Shown here in pieces: positions 45,827-55,566 of a stretch of DNA of 64,000 nucleotides. The number at the start of each line of letters is the position of its first letter. Position 1 is the first letter of the stretch. Location of the stretch: positions 40,144 through 104,143 of the forward strand of contig JBFXEJ010000007.1 of NCBI GenBank assembly GCA_050180235.1, given 5' to 3'. The stretch is from JAABRU01 sp050180235. GTDB taxonomy: Bacteria > Desulfobacterota > Desulfobacteria > Desulfobacterales > Desulfococcaceae. Under the pieces are notes generated by a model. That model was not told the DNA's origin and did no database searches. It saw only the letters and a list, made by a program, of their open reading frames with translations. The translations under genes and the position numbers were made by a program.

Positions 45827-45905
45827 ACATTTGAAAAATAAACTTTATTTGTCATACCAAAGAATTTTTTCCATAAATTTACAGTTCCTGAAAGAGAGGT
45901 GGGAA

Positions 45906-46772
45906 ATGAGCCTGAAAAACAGCCTGGATGCCGGAGAGTTTGCTGTCCTGACAGAGATAGAACCTCCCAAAGGAAGCAATGTTTCCACTATGCTGGAAAA
46001 TGCTGAACATATCAAAGATCGGGTGGATGCATTTGTCATAAGCGAAATGAACAATGCCCTGATGCGGATGAGTGCGCTGGCCGGGGCCATGCTACTTTCG
46101 GCAAAAGGAATGGAAACCGCCATGCAGATATGCACCCGTGACCGGAACCGGCTGGCCCTGCAGGCTGATCTGCTTGGAGCCGGAGCCTGTGGCATTCCCA
46201 CGGTCATTGTGACAGAGGGGGATGATCCCGCTATGGGGGATCATCATCAGACTCCGGCAGTCCGGGATATTGGCACGGCAGAACTGCTGGAAATTATCGG
46301 AATCCTCCGGAAAGGATCAGATATGTCAGGTGCAGAACTGAAGGGCGCACCAGGGTTCCGGACCGGTGCATCTCTGAAAATAAGTCCGGAAGGAGAATCC
46401 CCTGAAGCGGAACTTGCGGAAATGGAGAAAAAAATCGCGGCAGGGGCTGAATTTTTCATCACCCAGCCCATATTTGATCTGAATCTTCTGACACCTTTCC
46501 GGGAAAAGGCCGGAGCCAGGGCAAAAATCATTCCCAATGTTCTTCTGCTCAAATCCCTGGGCATGGCCCGGTACATGGAGCGCAATGTCCGCCATATCCA
46601 TATTCCCAAAGACCTGATCAGACGCCTGCAAAAGGCCAAAGACAAGGAAGGGGAATGTGTGCAGGTGGCAGCGGAACTGACTGCCGGGCTGAAACAGGCC
46701 GGATACGCGGGAGTGCTTTTTTCTCTTGGGGGAGCAGAGAACAGACTCCGGGAAATTCTGGCAGGAGCATAG
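45906..46772 (+). CDS. metF: Methylenetetrahydrofolate reductase
   Basis: 288 residues from the ATG at 45906 with GAGAGGTGGGAA upstream; an upstream ATG at 45831 has no ribosome site. MetF barrel features: LTEIEPPKGSN, MQICTRDRNR, GACGIPTVIVTEGDDP, ASLKISPEGES and AGAEFFITQPIFDL. It interconverts methylene- and methyl-tetrahydrofolate. In sulfate reducers this also serves the Wood-Ljungdahl pathway. No MetV or corrinoid genes are adjacent, so the pathway context is open. Confidence 0.92.
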   Translation: MSLKNSLDAGEFAVLTEIEPPKGSNVSTMLENAEHIKDRVDAFVISEMNNALMRMSALAGAMLLSAKGMETAMQICTRDRNRLALQADLLGAGACGIPTVIVTEGDDPAMGDHHQTPAVRDIGTAELLEIIGILRKGSDMSGAELKGAPGFRTGASLKISPEGESPEAELAEMEKKIAAGAEFFITQPIFDLNLLTPFREKAGARAKIIPNVLLLKSLGMARYMERNVRHIHIPKDLIRRLQKAKDKEGECVQVAAELTAGLKQAGYAGVLFSLGGAENRLREILAGA

Positions 46773-46904
46773 GCATCACCGCATCCGGCAGCAGTAAATG
46801 GGATTTGGGATTCCTGATAACGATGATCCCGTAAAAAGTCATATATCCCGTCACTCCGGCGAAAGCCGGAGCCCATGTCTGAACTGCGGAAAAAAGGAGT
46901 GGTT

Positions 46905-47975
46905 ATGAGCGACCGTCGTGACAGATTCAGGGGGCTGATTCTCGGTACAGCAGTGGGGGATGCTCTGGGCCTTCCGGCAGAGGGAATTTCCCGCAGACGC
47001 AGCAGAAAACTCTTCACCGGCAGATGGCGGCACCGCTTTCTGTTTGGCCGGGGCATGGTCAGCGATGATACTGATCATACCGTGTTTGCAGCCCAAAGCC
47101 TGCTTGCACATCCGAATTCTCCCGAAGACTTTGCCAGACGCATGGCCGGATGCCTGAAATGGTGGTTTCTTTCCCTTCCAGCGGGCATAGGATGGGCAAC
47201 ACTCCGTGCCATTTTGCTGCTGTGGATCGGTTTTCCGCCGGACAGAAGCGGCATTTTTTCCGCAGGAAACGGTCCTGCCATGCGCTCTGCACCCATCGGA
47301 GCATTTTTTTCAGAGGATATGGCAGCACGGGAAAATTTTGTCCGTGCTTCCACCCGGCTGACCCATACAGATCCCAAAGCCCTGAGCGGTGCAAAAGCTG
47401 TGGCAGACACAGCCGCATGGATCATCATGAAAAATCCAGTGCAGCGTCCTGATTTGAAAGAATTTTCAGACATGCTGGCAAGAGCCGGGGATGGGGAGGA
47501 CAGCGGATGGGATGGACTGTCAGGACTTATTGTCCAGGCTGCGGTACGGGATCTTTCCGTAATTGAATTTGCAGAGATGCTGGGACTTTCCCGCGGTATT
47601 TCCGGATATGTTTATCATACGGTTCCGGTTGCACTGTATGCCTGTTACCGGCATTTCGGGGATTTTGAAGCCACCCTGGGTTCCGTGCTGGACTGCGGAG
47701 GGGATACGGACACAGTCGGAGCCATAGCCGGAGCACTGGCCGGAGCCGTGGCCGGTGAAAGTGGTATTCCCCCGGACTGGATCAAAGGCATATGGGAATG
47801 GCCCAGGTCTGTAAGTGTTCTCCGGGAAATGGCAGACCAGTTGGAAAAAAAGAGCCGTAATCTGTCCGAAGGCAGCCCTGTGAAATATTTCCGCGCCGGC
47901 ATCCTTCCCCGAAACCTGTTTTTTCTCTGCATTGTGCTTGTTCACGGCTTCCGCAGACTTCTGCCGCCGTATTAG
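46905..47975 (+). CDS. ADP-ribosylglycohydrolase (DraG family)
   Basis: 356 residues from the ATG at 46905 with AAGGAG upstream. The dinuclear metal site is visible: GLILGTAVGDALGLP, VSDDTDHT near 52, and DCGGDTDTVGAIAGALAGA near 265. The family removes ADP-ribose from proteins (DraG on nitrogenase reductase), DNA or small molecules. No DraT or nif genes are in the window. An unusual hydrophobic tail (LFFLCIVLVHGF) could anchor it to the membrane. A GGCGAAAGCC palindrome lies upstream (46853-46873). Confidence 0.9.
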   Translation: MSDRRDRFRGLILGTAVGDALGLPAEGISRRRSRKLFTGRWRHRFLFGRGMVSDDTDHTVFAAQSLLAHPNSPEDFARRMAGCLKWWFLSLPAGIGWATLRAILLLWIGFPPDRSGIFSAGNGPAMRSAPIGAFFSEDMAARENFVRASTRLTHTDPKALSGAKAVADTAAWIIMKNPVQRPDLKEFSDMLARAGDGEDSGWDGLSGLIVQAAVRDLSVIEFAEMLGLSRGISGYVYHTVPVALYACYRHFGDFEATLGSVLDCGGDTDTVGAIAGALAGAVAGESGIPPDWIKGIWEWPRSVSVLREMADQLEKKSRNLSEGSPVKYFRAGILPRNLFFLCIVLVHGFRRLLPPY

Positions 47976-48229
47976 CTAAGAACCTGATTTTTCAAAAAAT
48001 CCGGTTTTTGGATTTCCGCAGACTGCTGCCGGCATATTATACCGATCCTTGAAATATTTCGGTTATCCCGTTTCCTGAATTCCCGGAGGCCGGATGGCCT
48101 GAAATCTTCTGAGGAATGATATAGGTCTCAGATGTCAGGATTCAGGTGTCAACTATCATAAAATGCACTGAACCCTGAACCATGAACCCTGAGATCTGAA
48201 CCCTGAACCCTAACCCCCAACTCTGAAAA
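47976..48229. other. Spacer with short direct repeats
   Basis: No gene. About 48168-48212 holds four to five CTGAACCCTGAACC-type direct repeats. AATCCGGTTTTTGG near 47999 hints at a weak hairpin. Confidence 0.5.
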
Positions 48230-50674
48230 ATGAACACCCATAAATGGAATCTCCGAAGCCGCTTTATTTTCCCCACAGTAACACTGATCATTCTGGGAAT
48301 GACCATCCCCAATGCTGTCCATTATTTCCGCTTTGAAGAAACTTTTCTGAATTCAATCTCAGAACAGTTGATTCATCAGGCAGAAGCCATTGTCCGGCCT
48401 ATGGATGAGGCCATTGAGAATATCCGTCTCAATTTTGTTTACTGGAGCAGCGATGCCACCCTGACCACAGTGGTTCAGGAACTGCTGGGCGAGATGGTCA
48501 GAGAACCCGCGCTCAGACTGCTGAAAAAGATTCCCGCTGACTACGGTTATTATGAAAAAGTCATGGCTGCAAACTGTGAAGGCATTGTTGTATCCAGTTC
48601 GGATGAAAATGAAATCGGCAGGAATATCAGTGCACAGAAATTCTTTTCAACAGCCCTGGGCGGAGAATTCTATCTTTCAGATGTATATGCAAGCTCTCTT
48701 ACAGGGCTTCCGGTTTTTGTCGCATCCGGGCCCCTGTTTATGGAAAATGAAATTGTGGGAACTGTGTGCGGTGTTGTGTCGGTATCCTATTTCAATGAAA
48801 ATTTTATCAAAACTGTGAAAATCGGTGAAAAAGGATATGCTTTTGTATGCAGAAAAGACGGGCTGGTAATTGCAGATCCGGACAGGTCAAAAATTATGAA
48901 ATTCAATATCAACAAAGATCTTCCCCGGCCGGCCATGAAGGAAAAAGGCAATGGGCTGGTGCATTATTCCTTTCAGGGGAAAAAATATATTACTGCACTG
49001 AGAATGTCACGCAAAATCGGATGGATCGTGGGCGTTACCGTGCAGGAGGAAGGTCTGCTGCGTCCCATCAGACGCCTGACTTTTCTGAATATCACTGTGA
49101 TGTTTGCTGTTTTTGTCCTTGTACTGCTTGCCCTGTTCGGACTGGTGAGGATCATTACCCGGCAGTTGCAGGAAATCGTGGATCTGAGAATCGCGAAGGA
49201 AGGGGCAGAACTGGCCTCCAAATCCAAAAGCTGTTTTCTGGCCAATATGAGCCATGAAATCCGCACTCCCATGAATGCAGTACTCGGTTTTACGGATCTG
49301 CTGCGATCAGAAATCACAGATCCGAAACACCGCCAGTATCTGGAATCCGTGATGATCAGCGGAAAAAATCTGCTGACCCTGATCAATGACATTCTTGATT
49401 TGTCCAAAATCGAGGCCGGAAAAATGGAACTGAATCCGGAACCGCTTGCGCTTTCTGCTCTGTTTGGTGAAATCCGCAGGATGTTTGAACCGGAATGCTC
49501 GCGCAAACAGATTGCTTTTCTTACAGATATGGCTTCTGATATTCCGGCAGGACTGATGCTGGATCAGATCCGGCTGCGCCAGATTCTGGTCAATCTGGTG
49601 GGCAATGCCGTGAAATTTACGGACAAAGGCCATATCCGGCTTTCTGTGCAAAAGAAGGACATAGCTGAGGATATGCACCGGGTGCATCTCCGGATTACTG
49701 TGGCTGATACGGGCATCGGGATTCCGCGGGAGTCTCTTAACGATATATTTGAAGCCTTTACCCAGGTCTCCGGCCAGAACAGCCGGTCTTACGGCGGAAC
49801 CGGACTGGGACTGACCATTACCCGGAATCTGGTGGAAATGATGAACGGGGCTATTACCGTCAAAAGCACGGTGAACCGGGGAACGGAGTTTTGCATACTG
49901 CTGCGGAATGTGTCCATTGCATCCGTATCGGTCCTTGCAGATGAAACAGATATGGCAGACGCGGACAGTATTGTTTTCCGCGAAGCTGCAGTGCTGGTGG
50001 TGGATGACAATGAAATGAACCGGCGTCTGATGCAGGAAATGCTGACAGCAGTGAATCTGAAGGTTTTTGCCGCAGAAAACGGGGCAGAGGGAGTGGCATC
50101 TGCACAGCAGAACCGGCCAAATCTGATCCTCATGGACATCAAAATGCCGGTCATGGACGGGTTTGAGGCAATGGAAAAGATCCGCAGTAATCCGGAACTG
50201 AAGCATATTCCCATTATCGCACTGACAGCCTCGGCCATGAAAGCGGAAAAAGAGCGGATACAGAAAAGCCGCTTTGACGCTTATGTGGTAAAACCTGTGG
50301 AAAGAACTGTGCTTTTCCGGGCTATGGGCAGTTTTCTGCAGTATTCGGGGAAAAAGGCCGGGAATACACCTGCGGATATGCAGGAAAACTACCCCCCCCA
50401 AGTCCTGAAAAAACTTCCGGAAATTGTCAGACAACTGGAGGCTCTGATGGGAAAATGGCAGGAGGTGCGCCGGAAACAGTATATTCCGGATATTAAGGAG
50501 TTTGGCAGGGAAATCCAAAAAACAGGAGATTCTCACGGCATTGGAAAACTGTCCGCATACGGCTCGAATCTTCTGCTGCATATTGACAGTTATGACATTG
50601 AAAAGATATTTGCACTGCTGGAAGAATATCCTGATACAGTTGCATCCCTGAAAAATTCATCAGAAACAGAATAG
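48230..50674 (+). CDS. Hybrid sensor histidine kinase (dCache-HisKA-HATPase-REC)
   Basis: 814 residues. Membrane helices near 15-33 and 288-312 flank a double-Cache-like sensor (GGEFYLSDVYASSLTGLPVF, GEKGYAFVCRKDGLVIADPD). HisKA has the phospho-His near 342 (NMSHEIRTPMN), followed by an HATPase (NAVKFTDKG, DTGIGIP, GGTGLGL) and a receiver with Asp near 636 (LMDIKMPVMDG). The last 110 residues after the receiver are helical and could be a degenerate Hpt-like tail, but no Hpt His is obvious. No partner regulator adjoins, so output may go to a distant Hpt protein. Confidence 0.93.
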   Translation: MNTHKWNLRSRFIFPTVTLIILGMTIPNAVHYFRFEETFLNSISEQLIHQAEAIVRPMDEAIENIRLNFVYWSSDATLTTVVQELLGEMVREPALRLLKKIPADYGYYEKVMAANCEGIVVSSSDENEIGRNISAQKFFSTALGGEFYLSDVYASSLTGLPVFVASGPLFMENEIVGTVCGVVSVSYFNENFIKTVKIGEKGYAFVCRKDGLVIADPDRSKIMKFNINKDLPRPAMKEKGNGLVHYSFQGKKYITALRMSRKIGWIVGVTVQEEGLLRPIRRLTFLNITVMFAVFVLVLLALFGLVRIITRQLQEIVDLRIAKEGAELASKSKSCFLANMSHEIRTPMNAVLGFTDLLRSEITDPKHRQYLESVMISGKNLLTLINDILDLSKIEAGKMELNPEPLALSALFGEIRRMFEPECSRKQIAFLTDMASDIPAGLMLDQIRLRQILVNLVGNAVKFTDKGHIRLSVQKKDIAEDMHRVHLRITVADTGIGIPRESLNDIFEAFTQVSGQNSRSYGGTGLGLTITRNLVEMMNGAITVKSTVNRGTEFCILLRNVSIASVSVLADETDMADADSIVFREAAVLVVDDNEMNRRLMQEMLTAVNLKVFAAENGAEGVASAQQNRPNLILMDIKMPVMDGFEAMEKIRSNPELKHIPIIALTASAMKAEKERIQKSRFDAYVVKPVERTVLFRAMGSFLQYSGKKAGNTPADMQENYPPQVLKKLPEIVRQLEALMGKWQEVRRKQYIPDIKEFGREIQKTGDSHGIGKLSAYGSNLLLHIDSYDIEKIFALLEEYPDTVASLKNSSETE

Positions 50675-50778
50675 TACATAAACACTTTGAATTTTAGAAA
50701 TTCACCACTGCAAGTCATGGAAGTGTCCTGTTCCTTTATAAGTAAGTCAGCATAAATTTTCGGGTATAACGTTTTCAT

Positions 50779-50813
50779 AAAAATCCGGTTTTTCCCGAAA
50801 AAACGGATTTTTT
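50779..50813. terminator. Rho-independent terminator between convergent genes
   Basis: AAAAATCCG (50779-50787) pairs with CGGATTTTT (50804-50812), the stem extended inward by T/A pairs, followed by a T run. It is symmetric enough to serve both the histidine kinase (+) and recD2 (-). Confidence 0.75.
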
Positions 50814-50884
50814 GAATACACGAAAAATTTTGTTTGCCTACTTATATTTATATTCTTCCATCTCTGAAACCGGGTTGTATCAGT

Positions 50885-53059
50885 TCAGGGCATCAGCCGA
50901 TGCTTGAGATACGTGTATCTTTTTGCTGTTTTATCATTTTTTACAGCCATAGCCAGCGCTTTTTTTGTTCCCACCAGCACCACCAGTTCCCTGCCTCTGG
51001 TGATTCCCGTGTAAATCAGATTCCTTTGCAGAAGCATGTAATGCTGAATTACAACCGGCATGACCACAGCCGGATATTCCGAACCCTGTGCCTTGTGAAC
51101 AGACACGGCGTAGGCCGGTATGACTTCATCCAAATCCGCATATTCATATCTGATTTCTCTGCCGTCAAAAGAAATAAACACTTCCTGATCATCGGGAAGA
51201 ATACGGATGATTCTGCCAATGTCGCCGTTGAACACCTCTTTGTCATAATTGTTTTTGATCTGCATAACTTTGTCATTTTCTTTGTAGGTGCGCTGGCCCC
51301 GGACAATGCCCCCTTCTCCGGGATTGAGAGCCTTCTGCAGTTCAATATTGAGATTTCCCGCTCCCACAATGCCCCGGTGCATGGGCGTCAGCACCTGAAT
51401 GTCATTGACAGGATCAAAACCGAAACGCCGGGGAATCCGTTCTTTTACCAGCCGCAGAACAATATCCAGCACAGCAGCAGGGTCTTCCTTCTGAATGAAA
51501 TAGAAATCGTTTTTCGGGGAATCCGTTTCAAAAAAAGGCATGTTTCCCTGATTGATGCGGTGCGCATTGACAATAATCCGGCTTTCCCTGGCCTGACGGA
51601 AGATTTCATTAAGCGACACCACAGGCACTGCTTTAGATGAGATAATGTCATTGAGAACATTTCCCGCGCCAACAGAAGGAAGCTGGTTCACATCTCCCAC
51701 AAGAATCAGGGCTGCTCCGTTTGGCACGGCCTTGAGCAGATGGTGCATGAGTACCGTGTCAATCATGGAGGATTCATCCAGAATCAGCATGTCGCAGTCC
51801 AGCGGATGTTCATAATTCATCTCAAATTCAGCTTTGGACGGACTGAATTTCAGGAGCCGGTGAATGGTTTTGGCCGGATGTCCTGTGGCCTCACTCATGC
51901 GTTTGGCTGCGCGGCCTGTGGGCGCAGCCAGCAGCACACGGGACTGAGCCGCGTCCAAAATTTTCAGAATTGCATTGATAATTGTGGTTTTGCCGGTTCC
52001 GGGACCGCCGGTGATGACCATGATTTTGCTGGTCAAAGCCGTGCGCACAGCCATAATCTGCCGTTCTGCCAGCCGGATGGACAGACGATCCTGCACCCAT
52101 TGCAAAGCTTTGTCCGGATCATGTTTTTGCCACAGGCATGGCACGTTCATGAGAATTTTCAGACGGTTGGCAATCCCGGTTTCGCAGATATGGAACTGGG
52201 TAAGGTAAACTGCTTTGTTGTTGATGCGGAATTCCTCAATATCCTCATTCAAATCCTCAATGCGTATCTTTTTTTCTTTTACGATTTCACCGAATGCGTC
52301 TGTAAGCACATCCCGCACAACCTGCAGAATCTCCATGCTTTTTTCCATCAGAGGTTCATAAGGATAATACACATGGCCTTCATCAGCCAGTTTGTGCAGC
52401 ACGTAGAGAATCCCTGCCTGTGCGCGCATCGGCGCATCTTTGGCAAATCCGAGTTTTTCCGCAATCTTGTCTGCTGTGATAAATCCGATGCCAAAAATAT
52501 CCATTGCCAGCCGATAAGGATTTTCTTTGACAACCTCTATGGATTTGTCACCGTAATGTTTAAATATTTTGGTGGCATACGCTGAACTGACGCCGTGCGT
52601 CTGGAGAAAGATCATGACTTCGCGGATTTCCTTCTGCTCATCCCAGGCTTTGCGGATCATTTCAATGCGTTTTTTGCCAATGCCTTCCACACATATAAGT
52701 TCCTCAATATTCGCTTCAATCACATCAAGAGTATCTTTGCCGAACTGCTTGACAATGCGATCCGCAATGCCCTTCCCCACGCCTTTGATCAGACCCGAAC
52801 CAAGATATTTTTTGATGCCGTAAACTGTGGCAGGAACAGCCGTGTCATAATACACGACTTTGAACTGCTCGCCGTATTTGGGATGGCTGCTCCATTCCCC
52901 TTTCATTTTGATGATTTCACCGGGCATGGGAGCCATAAGATTGCCCACAACAGTCACCAAATCCCTGTGTCCCTGCACTTTGACGCGCGCGACCGTATAG
53001 CCGTTTTCCTCATTGGCATAGGTAATCCGCTCAATCTGTCCCTGTAAATCGCTTAACAT
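50885..53059 (-). CDS. recD2: RecD2-type SF1B DNA helicase
   Basis: 724 residues from the ATG at 53059; in-frame sequence back to 53143 reads repeat DNA. N-terminal OB/helical region (NEENGYTVARVK), then helix-hairpin-helix (VKGIGKGIADRIV-like), Walker A GGPGTGKTTI near 352, DEXX-type LDESSMID, GDVNQLPSVGAG, and C-terminal YAVSVHKAQGSEYPAVV with YTGITRGRELV. It is a 5'-3' helicase of organisms without RecBCD. Length and motifs are complete. It stands alone. Confidence 0.94.
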   Translation of the reverse strand: MLSDLQGQIERITYANEENGYTVARVKVQGHRDLVTVVGNLMAPMPGEIIKMKGEWSSHPKYGEQFKVVYYDTAVPATVYGIKKYLGSGLIKGVGKGIADRIVKQFGKDTLDVIEANIEELICVEGIGKKRIEMIRKAWDEQKEIREVMIFLQTHGVSSAYATKIFKHYGDKSIEVVKENPYRLAMDIFGIGFITADKIAEKLGFAKDAPMRAQAGILYVLHKLADEGHVYYPYEPLMEKSMEILQVVRDVLTDAFGEIVKEKKIRIEDLNEDIEEFRINNKAVYLTQFHICETGIANRLKILMNVPCLWQKHDPDKALQWVQDRLSIRLAERQIMAVRTALTSKIMVITGGPGTGKTTIINAILKILDAAQSRVLLAAPTGRAAKRMSEATGHPAKTIHRLLKFSPSKAEFEMNYEHPLDCDMLILDESSMIDTVLMHHLLKAVPNGAALILVGDVNQLPSVGAGNVLNDIISSKAVPVVSLNEIFRQARESRIIVNAHRINQGNMPFFETDSPKNDFYFIQKEDPAAVLDIVLRLVKERIPRRFGFDPVNDIQVLTPMHRGIVGAGNLNIELQKALNPGEGGIVRGQRTYKENDKVMQIKNNYDKEVFNGDIGRIIRILPDDQEVFISFDGREIRYEYADLDEVIPAYAVSVHKAQGSEYPAVVMPVVIQHYMLLQRNLIYTGITRGRELVVLVGTKKALAMAVKNDKTAKRYTYLKHRLMP

Positions 53060-53180
53060 AATGTTGAATGCTGAATGTTGAATTGTAAATGATGAATGTG
53101 TCCAGTTCAGACTGCCCGGTCTGCTGTCTGAACCATGATTCACATGATTAAAGGATTTTCATGATGAGTCAATCCTTTTC
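53060..53180. other. Start of an accessory, repeat-rich interval
   Basis: TTGAATGCTGAATGTTGAATTG-like direct repeats at about 53062-53095 and GTCTGAAC/GTTCAGAC inverted motifs. No gene. Confidence 0.5.
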
Positions 53181-53574
53181 ATCCTGAAATCCTGAAAATC
53201 ATGGTTCAGACAATTTTGGCGGGCAACGCTCCGCTTTTGCCCACCCTGCTGAACCCTGCCTTGAACACGATTATACAGGATGAAGTAACACATTTCATCC
53301 TGCACATCCTTTCAATCCTGTATAATCCTGTTCAAACAGCATTGCAATCCTGTAAATCCTGAAATCCTGAGAATCATGGTTCAGACAATTTTGGCGGGCA
53401 ACGCTCCGCTTTTGCCAACCCTGCTGAACCCTGACTTGAACAGGATTATACACGATTATACAGGATGAAGTAACACATTTCATCCTGCACATCCTTTCAA
53501 TCCTGTATAATCCTGTTCAAACAGCATTGCAATCCTGTAAATCCTGAAATCCTGAGAATCATGGTTCAGACAAT
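53181..53574. repeat. Tandem repeat of about 180 bp, two units plus a remnant
   Basis: Units start near 53181 and 53359 and the start recurs near 53545 (offsets 175 and 185 bases). Each unit holds GGCGGGCAACGCTCCGCTTT (the palindrome family of the kinase gene), ACAGGATGAAGTAACAC and CAATCCTGTATAATCCTG. Units are nearly identical apart from a ten-base ACACGATTAT insertion, so duplication is recent. Confidence 0.8.
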
Positions 53575-54171
53575 AACAGTAAAAGGTAAAAGCAGTAGGT
53601 CGGATTAGGCCGAAGGCCGTAATCCGACACACCTGATTTCTCATTGAACTCACATTAGACCTCTTTCCAAAGTCAATTTTTATCCAATAAAATCAAGAGA
53701 GCAATTCCCACTTTTGCAAGAGGTCTATTATATAATGATCCAACTTTGGCTTTTTTGGAAACCGGAACAGATTCCCATAATTCGGTTCCCAAAGCATTTG
53801 CCTGACGGTTTAAGCAATTTCTGTGCCACAAAAATCAAAGTTGAAAAAATTATAGTATTTTTTTTGTCCTTTATGTGCAAAAAACCGCTTTGCTCAATTT
53901 TTGCACTCCAGAGGATCAGGATAAATTTTTTTCTATGCAGCATTTTCCCCATATCAGAATACGCAGTTATCCCCATTTACTTTTTTCAGATTTCATGAAA
54001 TACCTTTCAGAATTCCCAAATTATCCCAAACAAAAGCAGAAACCACATGCCAAAAGTGGCAGCAGATCGGGTTAGCGTATTTCGGCTGCTCAATAACCGG
54101 GCGCAAAAGATGATTCTGAGATGATGATTCTGTCGGATTACGCTATCGCTAATCCGACCTGCGTGACTTTT
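53575..54171. repeat. Cluster of palindromic repeats and a 70-bp MITE-like element
   Basis: 53595-53630 and 54133-54162 are GTCGGATTA...TAATCCGAC palindromes (third copy at 44727). 53657-53726 has imperfect 20-bp inverted ends starting AGACCTCTT. 53873-53911 is a GTGCAAAAAACCGC...TTTTTGCAC palindrome. A 94-codon frame across 53714-53998 is made partly of these repeats and is not called. Confidence 0.65.
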
Positions 54172-54324
54172 AGAAGCTGTTTTAAAAATATTACGCCCTG
54201 ATTTTTCCGGGAAGAAATTCCCATATCAAAAGAGATATTGTCCGTTTGAATACGGTAAAATCAGGCTTTGGCATTTGGCAAATCCCCAAATTTTCTGCCC
54301 CCGGATATTTTTAAAACAGCTTCT
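54172..54324. mobile_element. 153-bp MITE-like element with 20-bp perfect inverted ends
   Basis: 54172-54191 (AGAAGCTGTTTTAAAAATAT) is exactly complementary to 54305-54324. No coding sequence inside and no clear target duplication (flanks TTTT and TATG). It is unlike the other families in the window. Confidence 0.75.
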
Positions 54325-54644
54325 TATGCAAAAGGATTCAACAGAGCATCCGAAATCCGGAAAAATCCGCAGAATTTTTTCCCTTGACTTTCAGAATAGG
54401 AATATTGTACAAAACAGGCAGACTGACACTGAAAATATGCGGGCAGGCATTCCGGAAATTTTTATCCTCATCAGCAAAACAGCCTGAAAAAAAAGCAGTG
54501 AATGCGGGACAGAGAACAAAAACTGCGGCATCCCGGGTATGAGAATTTTTTGGAATCGGGCAGACTGAACGGATTATGCGGACAGACTGCGGATTGAACA
54601 TGAAACCGGAACTTTTCCTGACAGATCGGAGACAGGCAGTAAAA
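54325..54644. other. Spacer without supported gene
   Basis: About 320 bases. A 53-codon plus-strand frame from the ATG at 54326 to 54487 has no recognisable product. GGCATCCCGGG-like and CTGACAG motifs do not form a clear element. Confidence 0.4.
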
Positions 54645-54829
54645 GCATATAATACTGTATGCCTGCCTGATTTGGTGAAAAGCATACAATATTATATGCT
54701 TTTGGAGTTTGCATACAGTGCTGTATACCTACGGATTTTCTGAAAGCATATATATCTGTATGCTGTGATGGCATACAGATATATATGCCAAGTATATAGA
54801 TATATATGCAAGCATATATATCTATATAC
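54645..54829. repeat. Array of seven 18-bp palindrome-like sites
   Basis: Units at 54645, 54682, 54711, 54746, 54771, 54792 and 54812, each 18 bp, near the form GCATACAGATATATATGC. Units 4 and 5 are exact reverse complements, as are units 6 and 7. Spacing shrinks from 37 to 20 bases toward the right. The array ends 35 bases before the left boundary of the integron-like cassette. It could be an operator array, a partition-like site or a hairpin-rich repeat. Confidence 0.75.
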
Positions 54830-54864
54830 ATAAAATGCGGACATGGGGTCCGTATAATCACTGG

Positions 54865-55566
54865 TTATGCGGCTTGGTGCACCCTTGTATTTCAGTATGC
54901 TGAAGAATATCCTCCACCCTCACACAAACTGCAATTTGGAGCCTTATGCGTCGTAATTCTCAACTCACCGGGGTTTCCGGTGTCCACTATGTAGCGGCTT
55001 ATCTCAGTTTCCGCGGCTTTCATGCCGTGCCAACAACCCGAAATGTTCAGGGTCCTGACCTGTTGGTCAGCACACTCGACGGTTCGGCCACCCTCTCTGT
55101 TCAGGTAAAGACGACGAACTGGGCCGAACGGACACGAGGGCGCGGTCAGTCGAAGAAGCCGCATCACTGCGAGTGGGATATCGGCTGGTCCTCGGCGCAG
55201 CATAATCACCCTAATCTATACTTTGCTCTTGTCGACCTGAAGGACTACACCAGTCTTCCGGACGTATATTTGGTGCCCTCCGCCACGATACACGCCTACT
55301 TCAAGGGCGGAGATCCCACTAAGTGGAAACGTGCACGGTATCATCCATTGCTTGAAGATATCGCACCATTCAAGAACGACGCAGGCTGGAAACTTCTTTC
55401 CGGAGCGATGCGCGAACACACCGAAGTCTCGTAACGAATCCCGGGTTTACACAAGAGCGGAAGAAGAAAGCCGCATAACACGGCGCTCAAGCGGACCCAT
55501 CGTCGGGTGACGATTTCGCTTGATCCTCAACCGTAGCTGACGGCGCTGGGCCGCTTAGCTTCGCCG
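54865..55566 (+). mobile_element. Single integron gene cassette
   Basis: A GTTATGC core at 54864-54870 and a second at 55566-55572, the latter closing a well-formed attC, bound a 702-base unit that holds one gene in the cassette orientation. Base composition is visibly more GC-rich with different codon use from the neighbours. No integrase or further cassette is in the window, so this is either a cassette integrated at a secondary site or the remnant of an array. Confidence 0.7.
54946..55434 (+). CDS. Cassette-borne PD-(D/E)XK-like protein of unknown function
   Basis: 162 residues, ATG at 54946 behind GGAG. The first half has the nuclease-like pattern GPDLLVSTL...SVQVKTTNW, where D and QVK would be metal-binding residues, as in restriction-type and DUF4365-like proteins. 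The second half (LYFALVDLKDYTSLPDVYLVP) continues the core sheet, then WKRARYHPLLEDIAPFKNDAGWKLL. The fold call is moderate; activity and partners are unknown. It is not accompanied by a methyltransferase. Confidence 0.7.
   Translation: MRRNSQLTGVSGVHYVAAYLSFRGFHAVPTTRNVQGPDLLVSTLDGSATLSVQVKTTNWAERTRGRGQSKKPHHCEWDIGWSSAQHNHPNLYFALVDLKDYTSLPDVYLVPSATIHAYFKGGDPTKWKRARYHPLLEDIAPFKNDAGWKLLSGAMREHTEVS

Noticed and set aside
45635..45905. SAM or cobalamin riboswitch before metF
   Set aside because: No conserved riboswitch core sequences were seen; only promoter-like motifs.
53181..53574. CRISPR array
   Set aside because: Repeats are about 180 bp in tandem, with no regular short repeat-spacer pattern and no cas genes.
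53714..53998. 94-codon frame in the repeat region
   Set aside because: It includes a GTGCAAAAA palindrome and shows no protein-like pattern.
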